Below, in pieces: positions 35,466 to 43,801 of a DNA stretch of 49,099 nucleotides. The first letter of the stretch is position 1. Each line of letters starts with the position of its first letter. The stretch comes from Legionellaceae bacterium UBA6148 (GTDB lineage: Bacteria > Pseudomonadota > Gammaproteobacteria > Legionellales > Legionellaceae). The stretch spans positions 1 to 49,099 of the forward strand of contig DIUW01000060.1 in the NCBI GenBank assembly GCA_002423125.1, written 5' to 3'. A program made the translations under genes and the position numbers. The notes below the pieces were generated by a model. It was given only the letters and a program-made list of their open reading frames with translations. It made no database searches and was not told the origin of the DNA.

Positions 35466-36629
35466 ATGTCATTCCGTACTTGTAGAACAATACTGACACT
35501 TGCAGGCATTGTAACATTAGCCGCTTGTACTCAAGTGGATGATTATATGTTTGGGACGGACAATACGGTGCAACCTGCCCAGTTGACATCGATTAAAGCA
35601 AAAATGAGTCTGGTTCAGAAATGGTCGGTTTCTACAGGAAAGTCTGGCAAAGCCAATAGCTATTTGAAATTGGATCCCGTGCTTGTCGGTGGGGTTATTT
35701 ACACGGCAAGTGTTGGTGGTACGGTTCAAGCGACTGACGATGCGCATGGCAAAGTGTTGTGGTCAGTGGAACTGCATCATCATTTAGTGAGTGGGCCATC
35801 GGTGGCGAGAAATCATATTGCGGTAGCCACAAACGCCTCAACGCTCCTTGTTCTGGAGCGGACGAATGGAAAGGTACTCTGGAAGGCCAATCTTTCGAGT
35901 GACGCCCTTGCAAAGCCCGTTATTGCCGATATGCAAGTTTTTGTAAAAACAATTGATGGAAATTTGTATGCTTTTGATCTAAGTACAGGTGAGAAGCTGT
36001 GGGTTGTGGATCACGGGTCACCGAACTTAATTCTTAAAGCGAGCTCAGCACCGGTTATTATGGATAAGCTGGTTTTAGTGGGCTTCTCTGATGGAAAATT
36101 GGATGCGATAGAACGAAAAACAGGGCGAGTAGTTTGGCAGCGAAACATTGCTTATGCCAATGGTGCAAGTGACGTTGAACGACTTATTGACATTGATGCC
36201 GATCCTGTTGTTCGTGGTGATCAGATCTACTTGGCCAGCTATCAAGGTTATATCGGCGCGCTGTCAATGAGCAATGGTGAATTTACATGGCGTAACCCTG
36301 CATCAATTTATAAAAACTTCGTGATTCACGGTGATAATCTATATTACGTCGATAGCGAAAGCGTAGTGTGGGCACTTAATCGAATCACTGGCCAAGTAAA
36401 GTGGAAACAAGAAGCCTTGAAAGCACGTAATTTAACAGATCCTGTATTGATGGGGAATCGGTTATTAGTGGGTGATAGAAGTGGTCTATTGCATGGACTG
36501 AGTGCAAATAATGGTGAATTGGTGTCGCGCACTCAGCTCAGCAGCCCTACGTTTGCCGCACCAGTGGTTTCAGGATCAAGTGTTTACGTTTTAACGACAA
36601 ACGGTCAATTAAGTCGGTTTGTCCTATAG
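35466..36629 (+). CDS. bamB: Outer-membrane assembly lipoprotein BamB
   Basis: BamB is a lipoprotein subunit of the BAM complex that inserts beta-barrel proteins. The signal peptide MSFRTCRTILTLAGIVTLAAC has lipobox Cys21. The rest forms an eight-bladed PQQ-type propeller with repeats such as DAHGKVLWSVEL, RTNGKVLWKANL, LSTGEKLWVVD, RKTGRVVWQRN and RITGQVKWKQ. 387 residues (E. coli 392). GAGGAG precedes the ATG, 21 bases after yfgM. Confidence 0.95.
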   Translation: MSFRTCRTILTLAGIVTLAACTQVDDYMFGTDNTVQPAQLTSIKAKMSLVQKWSVSTGKSGKANSYLKLDPVLVGGVIYTASVGGTVQATDDAHGKVLWSVELHHHLVSGPSVARNHIAVATNASTLLVLERTNGKVLWKANLSSDALAKPVIADMQVFVKTIDGNLYAFDLSTGEKLWVVDHGSPNLILKASSAPVIMDKLVLVGFSDGKLDAIERKTGRVVWQRNIAYANGASDVERLIDIDADPVVRGDQIYLASYQGYIGALSMSNGEFTWRNPASIYKNFVIHGDNLYYVDSESVVWALNRITGQVKWKQEALKARNLTDPVLMGNRLLVGDRSGLLHGLSANNGELVSRTQLSSPTFAAPVVSGSSVYVLTTNGQLSRFVL

Positions 36630-36663
36630 ATAGACCCATCAACAATATAAGTGAGTTAAGATA

Positions 36664-38055
36664 ATGGTTCCTGTTATTGCATTAGTTGGACGCCCCAATG
36701 TGGGTAAGTCAACGCTATTTAATCGAATTACTCGAACTCAAGACGCGCTTGTTGCAGATTTTCCTGGGTTAACGCGTGATCGACAATATGGTGAAGCCGA
36801 ATTTGATAAAAAGACATTTATTGTTATCGATACCGGCGGGATAGGGGTTGATGACTTAGCGGTGGACGCTTTAATGTCCAAGCAATCTGCTGTTGCGTTA
36901 ATTGAATCCGATATTGTTTTCTTTTTAGTGGATGCTCGCGCGGGACTTACCTCTGTTGATCAGACGGTTGCAACGCATTTAAGAAAAACAGGTAAACACG
37001 TGTATCTGATTGTCAATAAGACCGATGGCCTAGATGACGACTGTGCACTTGCTGAATTTCAATCACTTGGATTTACTGAAGTTTACGGCATATCAGCCAC
37101 TCATGGTCATGGGATGCAGGAATTGCTGCAAACGGTTACTGACACGTTTCCTCCTCTTGAGGCCCCTGAAGCTGAAACTAGTGCGATAAAAATCGCATTT
37201 GCGGGACGTCCTAACGTCGGTAAGTCTACATTAATTAACCGTATTCTTGGCGAAGATCGTGTCGTCGTTTATGATATGCCAGGAACTACGCGAGATAGCA
37301 TTTCAATTCCATTTACTCGTGATCGACATCATTATGTATTGATCGACACGGCGGGGGTGCGCCGTCGCTCACGAGTGGATATAGCGATTGAAAAATTTTC
37401 AGTGATTAAAACCCTGCAGGCCATTAAAGAATCCCATGTTTGTTTGATGCTGTTGGATGCTCAGGAAGGAATAACCGATCAAGATTTGCATTTAATTGGA
37501 TTTATTATTGAATCTGGAAAAGCATTAGTGATTGTTATTAATAAATGGGATGGTTTGACAGAAGAACATAAAGAAAGCGTTCGGCAGGAGATCTCTCGTC
37601 GACTCTTGTTTGCTGATTTTGCTCAAATTCGATTTATTTCCGCATTACATGGCAGCGGTGTTGGTGGTTTATTCAAAGACATTAATCAAGCGTATGCATC
37701 GGCGACTCAGTCTCTCTCAACCCCACAATTAACTCGCTTGCTGCAAGAATTGGTTCTCAAACACGCACCTCCACTGGTTGGTGGGCGTCGGATCAAGTTG
37801 CGTTATGCGCACGCGGGTGGGCAAAATCCACCGCTTATTATTATTCATGGTAATCAGGTAGGCTCGTTACCTGAGTCGTATAAACGGTATTTGATGAATG
37901 CATTTTCTGATCATTTGAAACTTGTTGGGACACCATTAAAAATGGAATTTAGAGGGGGTGACAATCCATTTCAAGGTAAGAAAAATGTACTGACTGATCG
38001 TCAAGTGAAGCAACGCGCGCGCTTAATGAAGCGTGAAAAGCGTCGTGGCAAATAA
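36664..38055 (+). CDS. der: Ribosome biogenesis GTPase Der (EngA)
   Basis: Der has two consecutive GTPase domains and acts in 50S assembly. Domain 1 has GRPNVGKS at 8-15, DTGG and NKTD; domain 2 has GRPNVGKS at 181-188, DTAG and NKWD. The C-terminal KH-like domain includes GGQNPPLIIIHGNQ and FRGGDNPF. 463 residues (E. coli 490). It ends the conserved run that begins at ndk. Confidence 0.97.
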   Translation: MVPVIALVGRPNVGKSTLFNRITRTQDALVADFPGLTRDRQYGEAEFDKKTFIVIDTGGIGVDDLAVDALMSKQSAVALIESDIVFFLVDARAGLTSVDQTVATHLRKTGKHVYLIVNKTDGLDDDCALAEFQSLGFTEVYGISATHGHGMQELLQTVTDTFPPLEAPEAETSAIKIAFAGRPNVGKSTLINRILGEDRVVVYDMPGTTRDSISIPFTRDRHHYVLIDTAGVRRRSRVDIAIEKFSVIKTLQAIKESHVCLMLLDAQEGITDQDLHLIGFIIESGKALVIVINKWDGLTEEHKESVRQEISRRLLFADFAQIRFISALHGSGVGGLFKDINQAYASATQSLSTPQLTRLLQELVLKHAPPLVGGRRIKLRYAHAGGQNPPLIIIHGNQVGSLPESYKRYLMNAFSDHLKLVGTPLKMEFRGGDNPFQGKKNVLTDRQVKQRARLMKREKRRGK

Positions 38056-38064
38056 TCTTTCTCA

Positions 38065-38092
38065 TTGACTATTTCATCGGCCCTGGTATGAT
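38065..38092 (+). promoter_or_regulatory. Strong sigma-70-type promoter
   Basis: TTGACT (38065-38070), a 16-base spacer, then TATGAT (38087-38092) preceded by TGG, giving an extended -10. It lies 28 bases before the ATG of the secreted protein gene and is the best-looking promoter in the window. Confidence 0.7.
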
Positions 38093-38119
38093 CAATTTTT
38101 TGACAAAGGAGAGATCGTA

Positions 38120-38545
38120 ATGAAGTTAAAATCAATCGCCATGGGTTGCTTGGTTGCTTTATGTTCAAGCGCTTATGCAGTGAATACACATGTTCATCCA
38201 GAAGATAAGACAAAAGAGGCGGCCGCTTCTGCAGCTGCTCCTGCAGTACAAGCAAAATACGCAGGTTTTTGTGAAATTGAAATCGTTAATCAAAGCTCTG
38301 ATGATGTACGCGTAAGCGGTACATTTGATGATGGCGCGCCTTTATACCCGTTTACGGTTTATAGTTACGAAGCACCACATTATATTTCATTGTTTTATTA
38401 TGGCTACTGTCATTATGGTATGGATCTATACATTGACTCATATTATGGTTACACACTGTATTCAGCTTACACAAGACGAGAATCAACAATCCGTATCGCA
38501 GATTACTTAAATGCAAAAGCAAAAGCCGAGTTAGTCCAGCATTAA
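38120..38545 (+). CDS. Small secreted Tyr-rich protein of unknown function
   Basis: A 141-residue protein with a clear signal peptide (MKLKSIAMGCLVALCSSAYA, cleaved before V21). A short Ala-rich linker follows (KEAAASAAAPAVQAK), then a mature domain with CEIEIVNQSSDDVRVSGTFDDG and a Tyr-rich stretch (YYGYCHYGMDLYIDSYYGYT). The two mature Cys could form a disulfide. It is likely periplasmic or exported; I do not recognise the family. AAAGGAGAG lies about 7 bases before the ATG, a strong promoter precedes it, and a hairpin follows at 38577-38598, so it is a well-expressed single-gene unit. Confidence 0.8.
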   Translation: MKLKSIAMGCLVALCSSAYAVNTHVHPEDKTKEAAASAAAPAVQAKYAGFCEIEIVNQSSDDVRVSGTFDDGAPLYPFTVYSYEAPHYISLFYYGYCHYGMDLYIDSYYGYTLYSAYTRRESTIRIADYLNAKAKAELVQH

Positions 38546-38576
38546 GGTATATACTCATTTCTGATGGGTATATATT

Positions 38577-38598
38577 GGGGCGGACGGCTGTTCGCCCC
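38577..38598 (+). terminator. GC-rich hairpin after the secreted protein gene
   Basis: GGGGCGGAC pairs with GTTCGCCCC (9 bp, one G-U) around GGCT, 31 bases after the stop. The U-run is poor, so a role in termination is likely but not certain. Confidence 0.55.
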
Positions 38599-38637
38599 TT
38601 CGCATCCCCGCTTAAATCACCTCACTCAATCACAAAC

Positions 38638-38667
38638 TTACAATTTATTGTTTATTAGGGCTATACT
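38638..38667 (+). promoter_or_regulatory. Candidate promoter of the membrane/Sel1 pair
   Basis: TTACAA (38638-38643), 18 bases, then TATACT (38662-38667), about 53 bases before the ATG at 38721. Confidence 0.4.
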
Positions 38668-38720
38668 CATACAAGTTGATCTTCAAAAAGTTAAACGTCA
38701 CGCAACGATATGAGGCCTCT

Positions 38721-39182
38721 ATGGAACCGGATCGCTATCAGCAGAGTCATTCGCTCTATATTTTAGGAATGGTCTGTCTATTAATAAGTCTAGGCACATT
38801 GTTATTTTTAATATTTATTTTGCCCCATTTATTGCTTGGATGGCATTATAATGTGCCTGAGTTTATATCGTTTTGGCGAGAGTGGATCATCGAAACGTAC
38901 GGGATGAGTGTCAACTATTCATCATGGATAATTGCTGCGTTTTTTGTGGTCCTTGCTGTTGTGTTTGGGATTGTGGCCTATGTTACATCCACTCGAATAG
39001 AAAATGCGATTTATCCCATGAAAACACAAGCGGTTACGGTTCAATCGAAAAAGAAAACAAAAGGCTTAAAGGATTCAACCTACTTTTTTTGGAAAGTGAT
39101 GGGATTTGTTATACTTGCATATATTGCGACATTTGCATTTCAGTGGTTACTCTCCGTTCCGCCTCTTAAGGAGTTATTATGA
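38721..39182 (+). CDS. Three-helix inner-membrane protein
   Basis: A 153-residue membrane protein with helices at LYILGMVCLLISLGTLLFL, SSWIIAAFFVVLAVVFGIVA and VMGFVILAYIATFAFQWLL. The ATG at 38721 is chosen because GAGG lies 5-8 bases upstream; a TTG at 38676 is in frame. A conserved-looking aromatic loop (FISFWREWIIETYGMSV) separates helices 1 and 2. No family is recognised. The end overlaps the next gene by four bases (ATGA), indicating translational coupling. Confidence 0.75.
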   Translation: MEPDRYQQSHSLYILGMVCLLISLGTLLFLIFILPHLLLGWHYNVPEFISFWREWIIETYGMSVNYSSWIIAAFFVVLAVVFGIVAYVTSTRIENAIYPMKTQAVTVQSKKKTKGLKDSTYFFWKVMGFVILAYIATFAFQWLLSVPPLKELL

Positions 39183-39766
39183 TTTTTTTCAAAAAATTTA
39201 AAATGAAACGGCTGATTAAAAAAATAAAATCTCTGCAAGCTCAACGATTACATAATCAACCCAATGCCGAGGCTTTAAAAAAAGAACAGGCGTTGTACCA
39301 TCAATTAGCAAAAATCTATCTCGCACTTCAAAATAAAAAAAAATGGGCTTATGCCCGTATCAATGCGCTTGAATGTTATCGAGCTTCAGCAGATATTGAA
39401 GATGCAGAGGCTCACTATATCGTTGCAAAAACGTTGATAGACGAAGCCAAGGCGAGAGAGTTAATAAAAAACGAGAGATTTTTATCGAGTCCAAGTAATG
39501 AGCGTCAAATGAATCAGCTTTATGAAGAAATCTTTGCTCACTTAAAGACCGCTTCAGAAATGAATCATATTCAGGCTAAGCGATTATATGGCCTTTGTTA
39601 TATTAAAAATTGGGGTGTTCCTGTCGATCAAGATAAAGGCTTAGGGTATATTATTGAAAGTATCGATCAAGAAAACAGCTGGGATAAAGTTCCCCAAATT
39701 TTTGCAGCGTTGGATTTGAATAAACCTGAATTTTTTTCTGCATTAATGCGAAAACGGGGTAAATAA
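39179..39766 (+). CDS. Sel1/TPR-like protein coupled to the membrane protein
   Basis: A 195-residue helical protein with a basic start (MIFFKKFKMKRLIKKIKS) and TPR/Sel1-like helices; the best Sel1 unit is AKRLYGLCYIKNWGVPVDQDKGLGYI near residues 137-162. It has no signal peptide. Sel1 repeats mediate protein-protein contacts. The ATGA overlap with the membrane protein suggests the two products work together, perhaps as a membrane-anchored adaptor; this is inference. A palindrome follows the stop. Confidence 0.75.
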   Translation: MIFFKKFKMKRLIKKIKSLQAQRLHNQPNAEALKKEQALYHQLAKIYLALQNKKKWAYARINALECYRASADIEDAEAHYIVAKTLIDEAKARELIKNERFLSSPSNERQMNQLYEEIFAHLKTASEMNHIQAKRLYGLCYIKNWGVPVDQDKGLGYIIESIDQENSWDKVPQIFAALDLNKPEFFSALMRKRGK

Positions 39767-39768
39767 AA

Positions 39769-39836
39769 ATGGTTCTACCGGAACTCTTAAGGTATGAGCC
39801 ATTTTTTGTCATTCCCGCGAAGTCCGGTAGAGCCAT
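39769..39836. repeat. 68-bp palindrome with 14-bp arms
   Basis: ATGGTTCTACCGGA pairs with TCCGGTAGAGCCAT (13 of 14) across a 40-base loop containing GTCATTCCCGCGAAG, a sequence typical of dispersed palindromic repeats. It starts 3 bases after the Sel1-like gene, before pdxJ, and may also serve as terminator. Confidence 0.7.
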
Positions 39837-39906
39837 AAAAATGGGGTGTATGGTCGTTATTTTATAAATTTGTAAATTATCAATTTTTTTAGAGAGTATA
39901 AACACA

Positions 39907-40656
39907 ATGAGTCATGAAATATTACTAGGCGTAAACATCGACCACGTTGCCACCTTGCGCCAAGCACGTGGCACGCGATATCCTGACCCTGTGCAAGCTG
40001 CCATCGAGGCCGAAGCTGCGGGAGCTGATGGAATTACCCTACACTTACGCGAGGATCTACGCCACATTCAAGTACGTGATGTGCGCCTAATTAAAGAAGT
40101 ATTGCAAACACGAATGAATTTTGAAATGGCCGTGACGAATGCGATGCTCGATTTTGCCGAAGAAATTAAACCGGAGCATACTTGTTTAGTGCCTGAAAAG
40201 CGTGAAGAATTAACCACCGAGGGTGGTCTGGACGTTATTCATCATTATGAAACCGTAGCAAATGCGGTGCAACGCTTAAAAGCGATAGGCAGTGAAGTCT
40301 CTTTATTTATTGATCCTGACCTGCGTCAAATTGATGCTACGATCGAAATGGGCGCACCGGTTATTGAGTTGCATACCGGGTGCTATGCTGATGCACGTAC
40401 CGAAGGCGAGCAATTGCGCGAACTGAAACGAATTCAAGAAGCGGCTGAATATGCCGCGAACAAAGGATTGATCGTTAATGCAGGGCATGGGTTGCATTAT
40501 CATAACGTTCAACCGATTGCGCGTATTCGTGCGCTACATGAGTTAAACATAGGACACGCTATTATAGCGAGAGCGTTATTTTGTGGTTTAGCGACAGCCG
40601 TTCAACAAATGCGTCAATTAATGCAGGAAGCGAGACATTATGGCAATCACAGATGA
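39907..40656 (+). CDS. pdxJ: Pyridoxine 5'-phosphate synthase PdxJ
   Basis: PdxJ condenses 3-amino-2-oxopropyl phosphate with deoxyxylulose 5-phosphate in vitamin B6 synthesis. Family motifs: GVNIDHVATLRQARGTRYPDP, ADGITLHLREDLRHIQ, CLVPEKREELTTEGGLD, ELHTGCYA and NAGHGLHYHNV. 249 residues (E. coli 243). It overlaps korA by 17 bases. recO and acpS, its usual partners in E. coli, are not here. Confidence 0.96.
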   Translation: MSHEILLGVNIDHVATLRQARGTRYPDPVQAAIEAEAAGADGITLHLREDLRHIQVRDVRLIKEVLQTRMNFEMAVTNAMLDFAEEIKPEHTCLVPEKREELTTEGGLDVIHHYETVANAVQRLKAIGSEVSLFIDPDLRQIDATIEMGAPVIELHTGCYADARTEGEQLRELKRIQEAAEYAANKGLIVNAGHGLHYHNVQPIARIRALHELNIGHAIIARALFCGLATAVQQMRQLMQEARHYGNHR

Positions 40657-42445
40657 AATTGTTATTCGTTTTACAGGGGACTCTGGTGACGGAGTGCAGT
40701 TGGTGGGCGAACAGCTTACTATAACGGCAGCGCTAACCGGTCGAGATGTTCGTACCTTACCTGATTTTCCGGCTGAAATTCGAGCGCCCGCAGGAACAGT
40801 TGCTGGCGTTTCTGGATTTCAACTTGCAATGTCGGAGGGGGCAATTTTTACTGCGGGTGAAAGCCTTGATGTTTTGGTTGCAATGAACCCTGCTGCGCTC
40901 AAAACGTCATTAGAGTACTTGAGTCAGGGTGGACTGCTCATCGTCAACGAAGACAGTATGCAGCCTAAAGATTGGGAGAAAGCAGGTTGTTCCCCCGATT
41001 TACTCAATGACGCGCTTGAACACCACCAAGTCGTTTCTGTGCCACTTATTACCCATACACTTGCGGCGTTAAACGGTTTAGATATTACGCATTCGCAAGC
41101 TAAAAAATCCAAAAATTTTTATGTGCTCGGTATGGTGTTATGGTTATTTGATTTACCAACGGAAAATTGCATTACTTTTATTGCGAAAAAATTCAAATCA
41201 AAACCCGTTTTTATTGAAGCAAATCGTCGTGCCTTATTGGCTGGTTTTAATTACGCAATGACACTTGAGCTTACACGACAACATTATATGATGGGTAAAG
41301 TAAGTCGCGAAAAGGGTGATTATCGGCAGATTACGGGCGTTGAGGCAGTGGCGATGGCCGTTGCTGCAGTCACAACATCAACCGGTGTTCCAATGTTGGT
41401 TGCAGGGTATCCGATAACGCCATCGTCGGCAATTTTACAAGCCTGTGCTCAATTAAAAGAATACGGCGTTGATCTATTGCAAGCTGAAGATGAAATTGCA
41501 GCAATTTGCAGTTGTATTGGTGCGGCATTTGGTGGTCGGCTTGCCATGTCATGCACATCAGGGCCAGGGCTTGATTTAAAAAGTGAGGGGCTTGGGCTTG
41601 CAGTGATTTCTGAGTTGCCATTGGTGCTGATTGATGTGATGCGGGGCGGAGGCTCAACAGGCTTGCCAACAAAAACGGGCCAAAGTGATTTGCAACAAGC
41701 GCTGTATGGCCGTCATGGTGAAGCGCCGATGCCAGTGATTGCAGCAAAATCACCAGCCGATTGTTTTGCAACCATTATCGAAGCGTTCAGTATCGCTATT
41801 CGCTATATGACGCCAGTGACCGTTTTACTGGATGCGTATCTAGTGACAGCGGCAGAGCCATGGGCTATTCCGAATCTCCAGGATCTGACATTGCCAAAAA
41901 TTGAGTTTAATCGCTTTCCTAAACCTTACCAGCGTGATGAAAATCATAGTCGAAGTTGGAATATTCCAGGAACTCCGGGATTCATTCATCAAATTGGTGG
42001 ATTGGAAAAGCAAGGAGATGAAGGGCGGGTCAGTTATGATGCTTCAAATCATCAACAGATGGTGTCACTTCGTGCGAAAAAAATTGCGTCCATTGCGAAC
42101 GATTACCCTGCATTACAGGTCGAAGGCGACACAACGGCTCGTACTTTGTTAATCGGTTTTGGAAGCACATATGGCAGTTTGCGAACGGCAATTGAGGGGC
42201 TGCCAATTGCACTCATACATTTGCGCCATGTTAATCCATTGCCCAATGATTTAGGTCACTTGTTATCGGCGTTTGATAACATCTTCGTTGCTGAGCTCAA
42301 TTCAGGCCAACTTTGCCAATTGATTCGCGCAAACTATTTAGTGGATGCAAAGTCAATCAGCCAGTGTTCAGGTCAGCCGTTTTCGACGAGTTTCATTGTC
42401 AATGCAATTAAGAGCGCCACTCATATGGAGGTTTGTCATGGTTGA
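40640..42445 (+). CDS. korA: 2-oxoacid:acceptor oxidoreductase, fused gamma-alpha subunit
   Basis: Together with KorB this oxidises a 2-oxoacid (probably 2-oxoglutarate) to acyl-CoA, reducing ferredoxin. The N-terminal gamma domain begins FTGDSGDGVQLVGEQL; the alpha domain, from about residue 230, has GYPITPSSAILQ, EDEIAAICSCIGAAFGG, CTSGPGLDLKSEGLGLA and RGGGSTGLPTKTGQSDL. The 601-residue fused form is common in aerobic proteobacteria. AGGAAG precedes the ATG. No ferredoxin-type subunit is encoded nearby, so the electron acceptor must be elsewhere. Confidence 0.92.
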   Translation: MAITDEIVIRFTGDSGDGVQLVGEQLTITAALTGRDVRTLPDFPAEIRAPAGTVAGVSGFQLAMSEGAIFTAGESLDVLVAMNPAALKTSLEYLSQGGLLIVNEDSMQPKDWEKAGCSPDLLNDALEHHQVVSVPLITHTLAALNGLDITHSQAKKSKNFYVLGMVLWLFDLPTENCITFIAKKFKSKPVFIEANRRALLAGFNYAMTLELTRQHYMMGKVSREKGDYRQITGVEAVAMAVAAVTTSTGVPMLVAGYPITPSSAILQACAQLKEYGVDLLQAEDEIAAICSCIGAAFGGRLAMSCTSGPGLDLKSEGLGLAVISELPLVLIDVMRGGGSTGLPTKTGQSDLQQALYGRHGEAPMPVIAAKSPADCFATIIEAFSIAIRYMTPVTVLLDAYLVTAAEPWAIPNLQDLTLPKIEFNRFPKPYQRDENHSRSWNIPGTPGFIHQIGGLEKQGDEGRVSYDASNHQQMVSLRAKKIASIANDYPALQVEGDTTARTLLIGFGSTYGSLRTAIEGLPIALIHLRHVNPLPNDLGHLLSAFDNIFVAELNSGQLCQLIRANYLVDAKSISQCSGQPFSTSFIVNAIKSATHMEVCHG

Positions 42446-43412
42446 TGAAATAAAATATACGCGTGACGATTTTACCAATAAAAACGAAGTGCGCTGGTGT
42501 CCTGGATGTGGTGATTATGCGATATTAGCCGCTTTTCAACGTCTTTTACCGCAATTAGGTTTGGCTCCTGAGCAACACGTAGTTGTCTCTGGAATAGGGT
42601 GCGCGGGGCGTTTTCCGTATTATATGAATACCTATGGCTTTCATACGATTCACGGTCGTGCAACGGCGGTTGCTACCGGATTAAAAGCCATGAGAGATGA
42701 CTTATGTGTATGGGTTGTAACAGGGGATGGTGATGCGCTGAGTATCGGTGGTAACCATTTGATTCACTGTCTGCGTCGAAATGTGAACGTCAAGATTCTC
42801 TTAGTGAATAATCAAGTTTATGGATTAACCAAGGGTCAATTTTCGCCAACATCGCCCAAAGGTCAAGTCACCAAAACATCGCCGGATGGTGTCGCGGTTG
42901 AACCAATGAATCCTTTGACGCTCGCCTTGGCAGCAGGCGCAAGTTTTGTAGCGCGAGCGGTTGATAAAGATCCTAATCATTTGATTTCTGTGATTAAAGC
43001 GGCATATGAACATCCTGGGTGCGCATTAGTTGAGATATATCAGGATTGTCATATTTTTAATGATGGAGCATTTGATGCGTTTACATTGAAAGCCAACCGT
43101 CCAGAAAAAACAATTGCATTAGAAAATGGCAAACCCTTAGTTTATGGTGCTGAAAATCAATGGGCCTTAGCACAACAAGACGAACATTTAGCACGGGTTC
43201 CGAGTACTGCTGATGATGTCTTATACCATGACACAAGCAATTTCCTTGCCGCAATGAGACTCGCTACATTGCAATTTCCAGATTTTCCAGTGCCTCTCGG
43301 CGTTTATTATCAAAAGCCACGATCTGTATTTCATTTGCAGGCGAAAGTGAATAAAACGGTTGATGATTTGCCAGGATTATTTCGGACAAAAGCAAGTTGG
43401 CAGCAGGCTTAA
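42438..43412 (+). CDS. korB: 2-oxoacid:acceptor oxidoreductase, beta subunit
   Basis: This is the TPP-binding subunit. CPGCGDYAIL near the N-terminus, SGIGCAGRFPYYM, HGRATAVATGLK and VVTGDGDALSIGGNH (the GDGD TPP/Mg motif) followed by NNQVYGLTKGQFSPTS are diagnostic. The ATG at 42438 has GGAGG 6 bases upstream and overlaps the korA stop by 8 bases; the longer frame upstream lies inside korA. 324 residues. Extra cluster-binding Cys beyond the N-terminal ones are not obvious. Confidence 0.93.
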   Translation: MVDEIKYTRDDFTNKNEVRWCPGCGDYAILAAFQRLLPQLGLAPEQHVVVSGIGCAGRFPYYMNTYGFHTIHGRATAVATGLKAMRDDLCVWVVTGDGDALSIGGNHLIHCLRRNVNVKILLVNNQVYGLTKGQFSPTSPKGQVTKTSPDGVAVEPMNPLTLALAAGASFVARAVDKDPNHLISVIKAAYEHPGCALVEIYQDCHIFNDGAFDAFTLKANRPEKTIALENGKPLVYGAENQWALAQQDEHLARVPSTADDVLYHDTSNFLAAMRLATLQFPDFPVPLGVYYQKPRSVFHLQAKVNKTVDDLPGLFRTKASWQQA

Positions 43413-43488
43413 CGCAGGGCAGAGTAAATCCTGGGCGAAGAGCGGTTTATTCCGTTCGGGACAGGGCGACCTCATGAAAAAAATCCGC

Positions 43489-43566
43489 CGTCATTGCGAA
43501 CGCAGTGAAGCAATCTAGGGTCCCGCGCTTTAAACCCTGGGTTGCTTCACTGCGTTCGCAATGACG
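43489..43566. repeat. 78-bp palindrome with perfect 25-bp arms (family copy 1)
   Basis: Arms 43489-43513 and 43542-43566 are perfectly complementary: CGTCATTGCGAACGCAGTGA on the left and its complement on the right, then partial pairing of TAGGGT with ACCCTG. This is the widespread TCATTGCGAACGnAGTGAAGCAA type of dispersed palindrome known from many proteobacteria, including Rickettsiales. The spacer 43413-43801 otherwise holds only the inverted repeat and -10 box listed separately. Confidence 0.85.
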
Positions 43567-43671
43567 AATTTGTGTAAATTTTAAAATAAGCAGATTCATG
43601 AGGTAGCCAGCTCTTGCGAATCTTTTTTGAAAAAATGAATTTGCAGTCTTTATTCTATTCGCCTTACCCAC

Positions 43672-43730
43672 ATTGTAGCTTAACGCGAAGTATAGCGATC
43701 GATTTGCGACATCTACTCAAGCTATACAAT
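43672..43730. promoter_or_regulatory. Inverted repeat upstream of the effector-like gene
   Basis: ATTGTAGCTT (43672-43681) matches the complement of AAGCTATACAAT (43719-43730) with one 2-base gap. It ends 13 bases upstream of a TATAAT box, so it could be an operator; this is inference. Confidence 0.35.
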
Positions 43731-43743
43731 CACCAACGTGGTC

Positions 43744-43749
43744 TATAAT
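43744..43749 (+). promoter_or_regulatory. -10 box TATAAT of the 1,014-residue gene
   Basis: A perfect TATAAT 53 bases before the ATG at 43802. No clear -35 hexamer; a regulator binding the adjacent inverted repeat could compensate. Confidence 0.5.
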
Positions 43750-43801
43750 AAATCTATGAGATGCATAAACAACAATAACTTTCCTTAAGAGGAGATTGGT
43801 G

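Noticed and set aside
38873..39169. 98-codon ORF inside the three-helix membrane gene
   Set aside because: It is a shifted frame of the membrane protein gene with no ribosome binding site and no protein-like pattern.
42345..42437. Longer N-terminus for KorB
   Set aside because: It lies within korA in another frame; the ATG at 42438 has GGAGG upstream.
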